Shown one piece after another: positions 1 through 7,161 of a stretch of DNA of 64,000 nt. The DNA is from Methylotenera sp. GTDB lineage: Bacteria > Pseudomonadota > Gammaproteobacteria > Burkholderiales > Methylophilaceae. The notes beneath the pieces were generated by a model, which saw only the letters and a program-made list of their open reading frames with translations, was not told where the DNA came from and did no database searches. The stretch covers positions 1 to 64,000 of the forward strand of contig JAUXNQ010000045.1 of NCBI GenBank assembly GCA_030682715.1, read 5' to 3'. Both the position numbers and the translations under genes were made by a program. The number at the start of each line of letters is the position of its first letter. The first letter of the stretch is position 1.

Positions 1-139
1 TCTTAATGGAGAAATCATCATTAAGCCAGTCGCAGAAGTGACTTTAACTTTAGAGCAGCGATTAGCGTTATTTAATCCTGCAGAGCATGGTGGCGAAGTG
101 ATGGTTGCTTCACAAACAGTAGGTGCTGAAAATTGGTAA
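1..139 (+). CDS. mazE: MazE-like antitoxin, C-terminal part
   Basis: Only the last 45 codons lie in the window, read in the frame that starts at base 2 and ends in TAA at 137-139. The visible tail contains TLEQRLALFNPAEHGGEV and ends in AENW, a layout seen in C-terminal toxin-binding tails of MazE antitoxins that carry an AbrB-type DNA-binding N-terminus. The identification rests mainly on the MazF-type toxin that starts inside its last codons. It would neutralise the toxin and repress the shared operon. The N-terminal DNA-binding half is outside the window and was not seen. Confidence 0.6.
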   Translation, partial: LNGEIIIKPVAEVTLTLEQRLALFNPAEHGGEVMVASQTVGAENW

Positions 140-510
140 AGTCTCTATTGAACTGGGTACCAGATCGACAAGATATTATCTGGATAAACTGCAATCCTCA
201 AGTTGGTCAAGAAATGCGTGATATCCATCCTTTCTTGGTACTGTCGCCGCGCGCATTTAATGACAAAACTTCATTGGTGATTGGCTTGCCAATGACAACT
301 GCAGAATACAATGCCAACAATCCTTTTGCTGTGGTTGCTGGAAAAGCGTCAGGCAATAAGTCGGATAAAACCAGCTATGTTCTTTGCCATCAACCAAAGT
401 CTTTTGATTGGCGCGTGCGTGACGCAAAGCCACATCCTTTAGGTCAATTGCGTGAGTCTTATTTTGTGCAAGTACGTGAGCTATTAAATCAAATTATTCA
501 ACTGACTTGA
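133..510 (+). CDS. mazF: MazF/PemK-type endoribonuclease toxin
   Basis: A 125-residue protein of the MazF/PemK fold, a ribosome-independent mRNA-cleaving toxin. Near the N-terminus it has the family pattern VPDRQDIIW followed by P-Q-x-G-x-E, then HPFLVLSP, which matches the first strands of MazF and its catalytic arginine region. The length is normal for the family. No ATG is available: the frame opens with TTG at 133, overlapping the last codons of the antitoxin, and a second TTG lies at 148. Overlap and weak start suggest translational coupling that keeps toxin below antitoxin. It looks intact. Confidence 0.85.
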   Translation: MVKSLLNWVPDRQDIIWINCNPQVGQEMRDIHPFLVLSPRAFNDKTSLVIGLPMTTAEYNANNPFAVVAGKASGNKSDKTSYVLCHQPKSFDWRVRDAKPHPLGQLRESYFVQVRELLNQIIQLT

Positions 511-569
511 GCGTGCGAATAGAAGTTAGTGGGCAGACTGAACGAGATTGGCTGGACAGTTTTGAATAA

Positions 570-735
570 TAATTAGTGGTCAGTTAGATGAGAGTACACA
601 ATTACCGCCTCTTACTTCATTTCATTGTCTAAAAATCCAACCTCATCTATATCATTTTTATGTGGTAACAATGCGCTCAACAGCTTGGAGAATATGAGCA
701 AGGTAATCTGGTACGCGCAGATCGTCTTTTTTCAT
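570..735 (-). pseudogene. decayed HEPN (HepT/DUF86) toxin remnant
   Basis: An ATG overlaps the stop codon of the upstream nucleotidyltransferase gene (ATGA) and opens 25 codons that read MKKDDLRVPDYLAHILQAVE and then RIVTT before a TAA at 658-660. This is the typical N-terminus of HEPN toxins paired with MNT antitoxins. In the next frame downstream the reading DIDEVGFLDNEM continues the family pattern before another stop, and further pieces fade out around 570. A frameshift, in-frame stops and loss of the C-terminal RNase motif show the gene is dead. Product and boundaries downstream are inferred. Confidence 0.7.
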
Positions 736-1022
736 ACCAACTTTGCCTCAGCCAACACTTTTGCTCGAAAATTACCGGGTAATGCTTTGGGGGTGAGTAC
801 ATCAACCGAAACACCAAGTAACTTCTGAAGGTGATTCTGAATCTTGGCAATATCTAGCAAACTGGTATCTGCTGTAGGGTCAACCAGCAAATCAAGATCA
901 CTGCCGTCAGTATCGTTACCATGCAGTACTGAGCCAAAGACGCGAGCATTAAGTGCATGATTGGACGCCACCACTTGGCGGATAGCTTCTCGGTTTAAGT
1001 TTAAGGCTTCAGAGGGTTTCAT
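732..1022 (-). CDS. MNT-type nucleotidyltransferase antitoxin
   Basis: A 96-residue minimal nucleotidyltransferase. The catalytic signature G-S-V-L-H-G-N-D then SDLDLLVD is visible around residues 30-48, with the two metal-binding aspartates of the DxD pattern. In MNT/HEPN toxin-antitoxin systems this enzyme silences its HEPN RNase partner by AMPylation. Here the partner gene, overlapping at the 3' end, is broken, so this antitoxin is an orphan unless it serves a toxin elsewhere. The ORF itself is complete with intact motifs. Confidence 0.85.
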   Translation of the reverse strand: MKPSEALNLNREAIRQVVASNHALNARVFGSVLHGNDTDGSDLDLLVDPTADTSLLDIAKIQNHLQKLLGVSVDVLTPKALPGNFRAKVLAEAKLV

Positions 1023-1302
1023 TTACTTTATTCATCCACGTAACTTTATGAATTATAATATATTTATCAGTATTGTATAGCAACATGATTTAACGTATTT
1101 GGATAACATTTACGATAGATGCCATCATTTACGGCGCTCCCAATCGAATAATGACAGGTAGATAAAGTGCATTATTTGAGAGACTAGCAACATGCTCACA
1201 ACTGGCTGTAATCAACCAATTGGTTCACCCAAAACAACCATACCGTTAAGCAATTAAAGAATAATCTAATTAAAAATCAATAAGTTAATAAATTATATTG
1301 AC
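1023..1302. other. gene-free stretch upstream of sigma-54 unit
   Basis: No plausible coding frame was found on either strand. The stretch holds the region upstream of the nucleotidyltransferase gene and, from about 1214, the likely upstream control region of the sigma-54 promoter at 1303. It becomes very AT-rich between 1240 and 1300, which suits bending by IHF, although no clear IHF site was verified. Confidence 0.6.
1214..1225. promoter_or_regulatory. palindrome, possible sigma-54 activator site
   Basis: AACCAATTGGTT is a perfect 12-bp palindrome with one further near-symmetric base on each side. Its centre lies about 110 bp before the inferred transcription start of the sigma-54 unit, where enhancer-binding proteins usually bind. 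It is not a good match to the usual NtrC consensus, so the activator is unknown. Confidence 0.4.
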
Positions 1303-1318
1303 TGGCATAACATTTGCA
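1303..1318 (+). promoter_or_regulatory. sigma-54 (-24/-12) promoter
   Basis: TGGCATAACATTTGCA fits the RpoN consensus TGGCAC-N5-TTGCW at all but one base. The invariant GG (1304-1305) and GC (1316-1317) are separated by exactly ten bases. Transcription would start near 1328-1330. No coding gene follows; the next feature is the structured RNA ending at 1560. Confidence 0.75.
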
Positions 1319-1328
1319 CTATCTCCAT

Positions 1329-1560
1329 CAGCGCCAATGCGCTTCATGGGAGGGTGCTGGATCTAGGCCATGCGAAGTATTGAAAGATATTAGCATGTTC
1401 AGTTACCTTCCCACCCAGCATAGTGCCAAGGTATTTCATGTAATGTAGCTTTGCAATACCAATCTAAGTAGTTGCGAATCTAGGTAATACCAATTCAGAT
1501 TGAAATTTGATGTGTTGATTGCGAGTTAGCCCGAGGTGTTTTACGCCTCGGGCTTTTTTT
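1329..1560 (+). ncRNA. putative sigma-54-dependent small RNA, ~230 nt
   Basis: The segment between a sigma-54 promoter and a strong intrinsic terminator has no credible ORF but visible secondary structure. GGGAGGGT (1348-1355) pairs with ACCTTCCC (1405-1412). Inside it CATGC (1369-1373) pairs with GCATG (1393-1397), closing a GTATT-GAAA-GATAT hairpin. Further on, CAATCT and AGATTG can pair, and two AATACCAAT repeats lie in a less structured stretch. I do not recognise it as 6S, tmRNA, RNase P, SRP RNA or a known riboswitch. Sigma-54-driven sRNAs such as CrcZ or NrsZ in pseudomonads are functional precedents, not homologues. The 5' end is inferred from the promoter. Confidence 0.65.
1528..1560 (+). 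terminator. intrinsic terminator of the sigma-54 RNA
   Basis: AGCCCGAGG and CCTCGGGCT form a perfect 9-bp GC-rich stem around a 9-base loop, followed directly by seven T residues. It is among the strongest intrinsic terminators in the window and defines the 3' end of the upstream RNA. Confidence 0.9.
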
Positions 1561-1562
1561 AT

Positions 1563-1834
1563 GATGATTATTTAAAAAGCATTCACCAAACCTAGATTAC
1601 CTATAAATCGTCTCATCGATGGTTTATGAGCATTCAGACACTAGATCAAGCTTAAAAAATACTATTTACCTAATACAGAAGCAACAACGATTGGATGCTT
1701 AAAAGCAAAACTAGTTGGAGATCAACTAAACAATTACAGCGTAGAAGTAATGCGATTAAAAACGGAACAGTCAGTAGCACGCACACAAACAGATGCGGCA
1801 GTAAAGAGCCAGCATTCAACTATCTTAGCAAGCC
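1563..1834. other. intergenic stretch with no recognised feature
   Basis: Short ORFs occur on the plus strand but none has a recognisable product, a good ribosome binding site or codon use like the neighbours, and they overlap the antisense of the Bfd-like gene. I see nothing further here. Confidence 0.5.
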
Positions 1835-2044
1835 TTACACACTACTTTTGCGTTGTTCGGCTAGGTTTTTTAAGAATGCGGCAACATCCCACTCACAACC
1901 ACCACAGCCTGAAAGCGCCCCTGTCCATCTCGAGATGGCGCCCATATCCATGCCTTGTTCGAATAGGTGCTGCATTTCACCGCGTGTAGTGCCACTACAA
2001 TGACAGATCACTTCATCTGCGGGGTTGGCATGTTTTTCATTCAT
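1835..2044 (-). CDS. Bfd-like [2Fe-2S] protein
   Basis: A 69-residue protein with the BFD-like [2Fe-2S] domain: ICHCSGTTRGEM near residue 13 supplies CxC and SGCGGCEWDV near residue 46 supplies CxxC, giving four cluster ligands. Such domains occur as bacterioferritin-associated ferredoxin and in nitrite reductases and oxidoreductases. Here it stands alone, with no bacterioferritin gene beside it, so the partner is unknown. It may take part in iron release or electron transfer. Confidence 0.8.
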   Translation of the reverse strand: MNEKHANPADEVICHCSGTTRGEMQHLFEQGMDMGAISRWTGALSGCGGCEWDVAAFLKNLAEQRKSSV

Positions 2045-2265
2045 AGAAGAGTTTACTTAGATGCTGAGACTATCTGTAGTTTAACATCTCGTATTTTTAA
2101 TGCATAACGGCATAAACCTAAAATACATTAATCAAAAAGAAACAATGGCTTGACTAAAATATCCTGTTTTGGATGGAGAAGCGCATATTGGTTCTTGAAT
2201 TCAAGATAATTAACAGGTCATTATTTATAACAAAACCATTTAAAGAACCTAATAATTTACTGCAT

Positions 2266-2305
2266 AAAAAAACGGCGAACACATCACTGTATTCGCCGTT
2301 TTTTA
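2266..2305 (-). terminator. terminator downstream of tRNA-Gly
   Basis: AACGGCGAA and TTCGCCGTT form a stem that, read on the minus strand, ends in a T-run. It follows the tRNA genes transcribed leftward. A near-identical stem recurs at 2588-2620 between the other tRNA genes. Confidence 0.75.
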
Positions 2306-2309
2306 TATT

Positions 2310-2385
<76 letters not shown>

Positions 2386-2439
2386 CTGACTAAAACCAAT
2401 TAAAACTGCCAAATTAACACAAAAACTATTACAAAACAC

Positions 2440-2513
2440 TGGAGGCGCGAGCCGGAGTCGAACCGGCCTAAACGGCTTTGCAGGCCGCGGCATAACCGCT
2501 TTGCTATCGCGCC
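2440..2513 (-). tRNA. tRNA-Cys (GCA)
   Basis: The reverse complement begins GGCGCGATAGCAAAGCGG, has the anticodon loop CTGCAAA (anticodon GCA), T-arm GGTTCGACTCC and an encoded CCA. Length 74 nt, typical for bacterial tRNA-Cys. It lies between two tRNA-Gly copies in the same direction. Confidence 0.97.
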
Positions 2514-2587
2514 AATGCTAGCATTATACCATACAACAAAAGTACATTCATTGATGACAAAATCAAGGGAGCATACTTTTTAAAACT

Positions 2588-2620
2588 AAAACGGCGAAGC
2601 ATTTATGCATTCGCCGTTTA
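2588..2620 (-). terminator. hairpin between tRNA-Gly and tRNA-Cys
   Basis: AACGGCGAA (2590-2598) and TTCGCCGTT (2610-2618) form a stem with ATGCAT-type extension; on the minus strand it is followed by TTTTAGTTTT. It probably ends or processes the transcript of the first tRNA-Gly. Its stem matches that at 2266-2305, so the tRNA-Gly plus terminator unit appears duplicated. Confidence 0.6.
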
Positions 2621-2625
2621 TTGTT

Positions 2626-2701
<76 letters not shown>

Positions 2702-2775
2702 GTGTCGTTAAGACAGGCGCCATTATAGAGGGTTTGAAGATATCGTCAAGTACTTGATACGCATTTTTTATCAAA

Positions 2776-3372
2776 TTACTTGCGGTTTATTTTTGGCATT
2801 GCCGCACGCAAATAATAAGCCATTGATAGCAATGTTAAAAATGCAGCGATGACGATTAACACTTGTCCAAATAATTTGGTGGGGAACGCACCAACATTCG
2901 CAATCTCAATACGATCCCAATATAGTAGAAATAAAATTGCAATCATTTGCACGGCTGTTTTCACTTTACCGATCATGGCAACGCCTACGCTGCTACGTTG
3001 CCCTTCTCCTGCCATCCACTCACGCAATGCACTAATGGCAATTTCACGGCCAATAATAATCAAAGCCACCACAGCCCCTACACGCTCAAACTCGACTAAT
3101 ACAATTAATGCCGCCGCTACCATTAACTTATCAGCAACAGGGTCTAAAAAAGCACCAAACGAAGAGGTTTGGTTCAGTTTCCGCGCCAGGTAGCCATCAA
3201 GCCAATCCGTGAACGCTGCGATTGCGAATATTATAGTCGCCGTTAAATTAACCCAATGTGCGGGTATAGCGCCAAAGTCTTGTGGATTTGTAGGCAAATA
3301 AAAAATAATGACAAATACTGGTATCAATAAGATACGGAGCCATGTCAGCATGGTTGGGATGTTGCAAGTCAT
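2776..3372 (-). CDS. pgsA: CDP-diacylglycerol-glycerol-3-phosphate 3-phosphatidyltransferase
   Basis: This inner-membrane enzyme makes phosphatidylglycerol phosphate from CDP-diacylglycerol and glycerol 3-phosphate, the committed step to phosphatidylglycerol. The CDP-alcohol phosphotransferase signature is visible at about residues 57-80 (DWLDGYLARK, then GAFLDPVADK), with all the metal-binding aspartates. The 198 residues contain several hydrophobic membrane segments, normal for PgsA. It begins MTCNIPTMLTWLRILLIPVF, matching the family N-terminus. It follows uvrC on the same strand after about 60 bp, a widespread pairing. Confidence 0.96.
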   Translation of the reverse strand: MTCNIPTMLTWLRILLIPVFVIIFYLPTNPQDFGAIPAHWVNLTATIIFAIAAFTDWLDGYLARKLNQTSSFGAFLDPVADKLMVAAALIVLVEFERVGAVVALIIIGREIAISALREWMAGEGQRSSVGVAMIGKVKTAVQMIAILFLLYWDRIEIANVGAFPTKLFGQVLIVIAAFLTLLSMAYYLRAAMPKINRK

Positions 3373-3435
3373 ATAGTTAATCTCAAAAAAATACCAATTC
3401 TCATCTATTGCAAATTATCATCAACTGCCAATTAT

Positions 3436-5235
3436 TTAGTGCAATTCGCCATATATTTTCTCAGCCAAACTTTGGCTAATACCTTCAACATTGGCAAGTT
3501 CGTCAATACTAGCATTTTTTACGCCATCTAAACCGCCAAAACGTGTCAGAAGCGCTTTGCGGCGCTTAGCACCAATCCCTTCAATATCTTCTAGGCTTGA
3601 ATGCAATCTCGCTTTTGCGCGTTTGGCGCGATGGCCTGTAATGGCAAATCGATGCGCTTCATCTCGTATCTGTTGCAACAAATGCAAACCTTTGTTGTCT
3701 TTTTCCAAGTTAATCATTTCACCAGTATCGGAAAATATCATGGTTTCTAAACCTGGTTTACGATCTTCACCTTTGGCAATACCTACTAGTAAAATATCAT
3801 CCAGGCCGACTTCAGCCATGACGTCGATCGCCACGCCAAGCTGACCTTTACCACCGTCAATAAACACCAAATCTGGACGTTTACCTTCACCCGCGGCTAC
3901 TTTCTTATAACGTCTGGTGAGTACGTCTCGCATCGCCGCGTAGTCATCACCAGGGGTAATGCCAGTGATGTTATAACGTCGATATTCACTATTCTGCATA
4001 TCGCCACGGTCAAATACGACACAACTGGCAACGGTGGCCTCACCCATTGTATGGCTGATATCAAAGCACTCCATACGTTCTGTACTATCCGGCAGGTTCA
4101 ATGCTTCTCGCAGCGCAATCAGTTTAGCTGCTTGATTAGCCGAGGTTGCAGCACGCTGGCTTAACGCTAACTCCGCATTGGTTTGCGCCATTTTTAACCA
4201 TACGCGTTTATCACCAATCGGATTAGTGTTGATTTTTACTTTACGTCCCGCTTGCTCGCTCAGTACTTCTTCAATCAATTCTGTTTCAATTTTAACGCCA
4301 ACCACAATGAGTGGCGGTGTATTCTGTGCAACATAATGTTGTGATAAAAAGGCTTCCATACTGGTTTCTAAAGTTTCGCCTTCTGAATTTTTTGGCATAT
4401 AACTTCTATCGCCCAAATGCCGCCCGCCTCGTATCATCACCAGATTAATACAATGCTGACCTTGTAGCTCGGCACAAGCGATCACATCAGCATCTGATAC
4501 ATTAAAATCACTGACGAACTGCTTAGCCTGTACCTGATGCAACGCCTGAATACGATCTCTAAATACAACCGCAAGCTCATAATCTTGTTTCTCCGCGGCA
4601 ATGTTCATTTGCTCTGCAATCGTATCGATCACTTCTGTGGTTTTACCTTGCAAGAACATCGCCGCCTGATGCACGTCATTACGATAATCCTCTGCCGAAA
4701 TAAAGCCTACGCATGGTGCAGTGCAACGCGCTATTTGATGCTGCAAGCATGGGCGACTACGGTTGGCGAACACGGTATTTTCACAAGTACGTAACTTGAA
4801 GACCTTTTGCAGTAACTGGATACTTTCACGCACCGCAACTGAGTTGGGAAATGGCCCGAAATACTGGTTACCTTTGCGTTGTGATCCTCGATGAAATGCT
4901 AACCGTGAATATCCATCGCCTGTCAGGGTGATGTAAGGATAAGATTTATCATCTCGAAACAACACGTTATAACGCGGCATCAAGCCTTTAATCAGGTTAT
5001 TTTCAAGCAATAAGGCTTCCGCTTCACTGCGCGTGACGGTTGTTTCTAAGCGCACGATATTGCTGACCATCATTCGCGTACGTGGGCTTGATATATTCTT
5101 ATTGAAATAAGAAGAGACACGCTTCTTGAGGTCTTTGGCTTTACCTACGTAAATGACCTCGTCGCTAGCGTTAATCATGCGATAAACGCCTGGCAAGTTA
5201 GGTAGGTTTTTTAAGATGGGTTTGGGGTCGAACAT
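3436..5235 (-). CDS. uvrC: UvrABC system protein C
   Basis: UvrC is the dual-incision nuclease of nucleotide excision repair. The N-terminal GIY-YIG domain is seen as LPGVYRM then VIYVGKAKDLKKRV (residues about 14-40), followed by a UVR motif near residue 205, the RNase H-like C-terminal nuclease domain (ECFDISH, FIDGGKGQL) and a terminal helix-hairpin-helix pair (IEGIGAKRRKALL, VEGISQSLAEKIY). At 599 residues it is full length. It begins MFDPKPILKNLPNLPGVYRM, in keeping with the family. Confidence 0.98.
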   Translation of the reverse strand: MFDPKPILKNLPNLPGVYRMINASDEVIYVGKAKDLKKRVSSYFNKNISSPRTRMMVSNIVRLETTVTRSEAEALLLENNLIKGLMPRYNVLFRDDKSYPYITLTGDGYSRLAFHRGSQRKGNQYFGPFPNSVAVRESIQLLQKVFKLRTCENTVFANRSRPCLQHQIARCTAPCVGFISAEDYRNDVHQAAMFLQGKTTEVIDTIAEQMNIAAEKQDYELAVVFRDRIQALHQVQAKQFVSDFNVSDADVIACAELQGQHCINLVMIRGGRHLGDRSYMPKNSEGETLETSMEAFLSQHYVAQNTPPLIVVGVKIETELIEEVLSEQAGRKVKINTNPIGDKRVWLKMAQTNAELALSQRAATSANQAAKLIALREALNLPDSTERMECFDISHTMGEATVASCVVFDRGDMQNSEYRRYNITGITPGDDYAAMRDVLTRRYKKVAAGEGKRPDLVFIDGGKGQLGVAIDVMAEVGLDDILLVGIAKGEDRKPGLETMIFSDTGEMINLEKDNKGLHLLQQIRDEAHRFAITGHRAKRAKARLHSSLEDIEGIGAKRRKALLTRFGGLDGVKNASIDELANVEGISQSLAEKIYGELH

Positions 5236-5348
5236 GAGCGTATTTTAACAGCCCATTAATTGAATTGGCTGAAATCAGTGACGGTAAATATAACAAGATG
5301 AATATTTACCGTCACCGCCATCACTAAAGAGAGTCACGCTAAAGCGAA

Positions 5349-5870
5349 TTACTCTGAGATTTTTTTAATATTTTCTAAACCTGATTGGAAAATACCCAAA
5401 ATTGCCGCTTTAGCTGCCGCATCATCTTGACCAGCTGCGCCAGGATTAGCTGGGTCTTTACGTTTAAAGTTTGCGCTCCAAACAACGGTTGTTTTACCAT
5501 CAGCACTTTCTTTAACCTTTAAAGTTGCGCCATATTCACGTACAGGTAATACGCTTTCAGTGATTTCATACTTCATTGTTTTAGAAGCAGCATCATAACT
5601 GGTCAGCACTTCGTTAATTTTGCCACCGTCTTGTGTAGTTAATACACGCGTAGCGCCAACTTCATCAGCTTTGCCGCTGGTGATTTCAGTTTTAGCAATC
5701 GCTGGGTGCCAGCTCATATCGGCAAAACTACCAATCTTTGCCCATACTTTGTCAGCTGGTGCATTAATTTCAATGGTTTCTTTCAAACGGATTGTTTCGT
5801 CAATCGCAGCAGTTGCTTGGTTAGTAAACGCAAACAATGAAACCAACATTGCTGTAAAAAATTTACTCAT
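5349..5870 (-). CDS. exported SRPBCC (START-like) family protein
   Basis: A 173-residue protein with a signal peptide (about 22 residues ending near ATAA) and an SRPBCC/polyketide-cyclase-type domain, recognised from the pattern INAPADKVWAKIGSFADMSW and the central KINEVLTSYD region. Such domains bind hydrophobic ligands in a deep pocket. The signal peptide places it in the periplasm. Neighbours give no operon context. In methylotrophs, similar exported SRPBCC proteins occur, but no ligand can be assigned from sequence. Confidence 0.75.
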   Translation of the reverse strand: MSKFFTAMLVSLFAFTNQATAAIDETIRLKETIEINAPADKVWAKIGSFADMSWHPAIAKTEITSGKADEVGATRVLTTQDGGKINEVLTSYDAASKTMKYEITESVLPVREYGATLKVKESADGKTTVVWSANFKRKDPANPGAAGQDDAAAKAAILGIFQSGLENIKKISE

Positions 5871-5996
5871 AAAACCCTCAAAATATTAATAATTTAAAAA
5901 TACGCTCGCCTCATACGAGCGGATTAAGAATATACATGATTATTTACGCGATATGTGCGCAAAATAGTGATACACCTAATAGTCGTCTAACCACTA

Positions 5997-6032
5997 GATG
6001 TCCAATCATTAGGCGCCTAATCATTAGACATC
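5997..6032. repeat. inverted repeat downstream of tautomerase
   Basis: GATGTC (5997-6002) and GACATC (6027-6032) flank the perfect palindrome ATTAGGCGCCTAAT, forming one long hairpin. The tautomerase gene ends at 6037, so on the minus strand it sits immediately after the stop codon. No T-run follows, so it may stabilise the 3' end of the mRNA more than terminate it. Confidence 0.6.
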
Positions 6033-6036
6033 AAAT

Positions 6037-6219
6037 TTAAGCATCTAGCAACTCACCTGCTATCGCCCAATCCTCAAATGCAATTTCTTCAAAAGTAATG
6101 TAGGTATAAGACTTTGGCTTATGTGCAACACGTTCTAGTGTTTCTGTAATTTCTTTAGCAATTTGCGCTTTTTGTTCTCGAGTCACTTCACCCGCTAATT
6201 TAATATTCACATATGGCAT
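6037..6219 (-). CDS. 4-oxalocrotonate tautomerase family protein
   Basis: A 60-residue protein starting MPYVNIKLAGEVTREQKAQI, the standard opening of the 4-OT family, in which Pro2 becomes the N-terminal catalytic base after removal of Met. These small enzymes interconvert enol and keto acids and act as hexamers. A ribosome binding site (AGGAGG-like) precedes the ATG. The true substrate is unknown; no aromatic meta-cleavage genes are nearby. Confidence 0.85.
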   Translation of the reverse strand: MPYVNIKLAGEVTREQKAQIAKEITETLERVAHKPKSYTYITFEEIAFEDWAIAGELLDA

Positions 6220-6246
6220 GCTTATTCCTCCTTTAGTTTACAAAAG

Positions 6247-6396
6247 TTAAGGAAACACGAAATAAATGGCTACGCGGGCGAATTGCTTCGTTGCTCGGTA
6301 CTCGCAACCTCACTGTACACCACGTACTATCTCGGTTTCTGCGCTCCGTGCGCCTCTCACTTCATCCCGCTCGCTCACTTACTCCGTGCTTCCTTA
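6247..6396. repeat. ~150-bp dispersed repeat, copy A
   Basis: This segment is closely related (by eye about 80 percent identical) to 23428-23578. Both copies start TTAAGGAAACACG and end near CGTGCTTCCTTA or CGCGCTTCCTTA, an imperfect terminal inverted repeat. Copy A fills almost all of the gap between the tautomerase and the cation efflux gene, whose stop codon lies three bases beyond it. No ORF is present. It resembles a small non-autonomous (MITE-like) element; no transposase is in the window. Confidence 0.75.
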
Positions 6397-6398
6397 GT

Positions 6399-7085
6399 TT
6401 AATGGCCGTGGTCATGCGGATGCTCATGGTCGTGTTGGTGATATTTAGTCACCTGACCTTTTAATGTTAATAAGATATCCCGCATTAAATTTAAAGTAAG
6501 TAGCAATAGCAAAAATGAAATCAATAATGACAGAATAGGGTCAATCAGCATCCAGCCTGTAAAATAAATCACTACACCAGCAGTTACCGCAGCAACAGAG
6601 CCTAACAAATCACCTAAAACATGAAGAAAAGCCGCACTGTTATTTAAGCTCTCTCCATGTTCATGCGCCTGATGATGCAGTTGTTTAGCCACAATCAGAT
6701 TAACAATTAAGCCAATGCTTGCAATGACGATTAAACCAAAGCCTTGTACATGGTGCGGCTGTTTAAACCTAGAAATTGCCTCAATTACGATAAAAACGAC
6801 TACCAGCAACATAGTAACCGCATTGATGATTGAAACAATCAACTCCGCATAACTAACACCCGAATGATGCCGAGCAACATTGGGTTTCTTACTCATGACA
6901 GAGGCCATCCATGCCAACCCTAGCGCGGCAACATCAGAGAACATATGCCCAGCATCGCTTAAAAGTGCTAGTGAACCCGTGTACCAGCCTCCGACTGCTT
7001 CTACGATAGCAAAAATCAGTATGAGTAAGAATGGTATGAAATAATGATCGTGATCATCATGGTTGTTGTGTGTTGATGTGTTCAT
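6399..7085 (-). CDS. cation diffusion facilitator (CzcD/ZitB type), short form
   Basis: A metal-proton antiporter of the CDF family, exporting zinc or similar divalent ions from the cytoplasm. The family signature is visible at residues about 25-55 (SLALLSDAGHMFSDVAALG) with the HxxxD metal site, followed by further membrane segments including a second HVLGDLLGS site. Both termini are His-rich (HNNHDDHDHY and HQHDHEHPHDHGH), as in zinc exporters. At 228 residues it lacks the C-terminal cytoplasmic dimerisation domain of the usual ~300-residue proteins; the gene ends right at repeat copy A. Confidence 0.85.
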   Translation of the reverse strand: MNTSTHNNHDDHDHYFIPFLLILIFAIVEAVGGWYTGSLALLSDAGHMFSDVAALGLAWMASVMSKKPNVARHHSGVSYAELIVSIINAVTMLLVVVFIVIEAISRFKQPHHVQGFGLIVIASIGLIVNLIVAKQLHHQAHEHGESLNNSAAFLHVLGDLLGSVAAVTAGVVIYFTGWMLIDPILSLLISFLLLLLTLNLMRDILLTLKGQVTKYHQHDHEHPHDHGH

Positions 7086-7161
7086 AAGCTAAATGCTAAC
7101 CCAAAAATATAGGATAATGTCGGCTTATCACTATTTTTAATCATACTTATTTAATCATTCT

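Noticed and set aside
625-828. 67-codon plus-strand ORF
   Set aside because: It is the antisense of the nucleotidyltransferase and HEPN remnant, with no motif of its own.
1346-1366. Six-codon ATG frame (MGGCWI) inside the sigma-54 RNA
   Set aside because: No Shine-Dalgarno sequence precedes it, and it lies within a predicted stem; not enough to call a leader peptide.
1695-2003. Plus-strand ORFs of 79-102 codons around 1695-2003
   Set aside because: They overlap the Bfd-like gene in antisense, have no recognisable motif or ribosome binding site, and a coding neighbour explains their openness.
6247-6396. Shared origin of the 150-bp repeats and the 101-bp isc repeats
   Set aside because: Both have GTACTAT/AGTACG-like middle segments, but order and ends differ; similarity by eye is too weak to group them.
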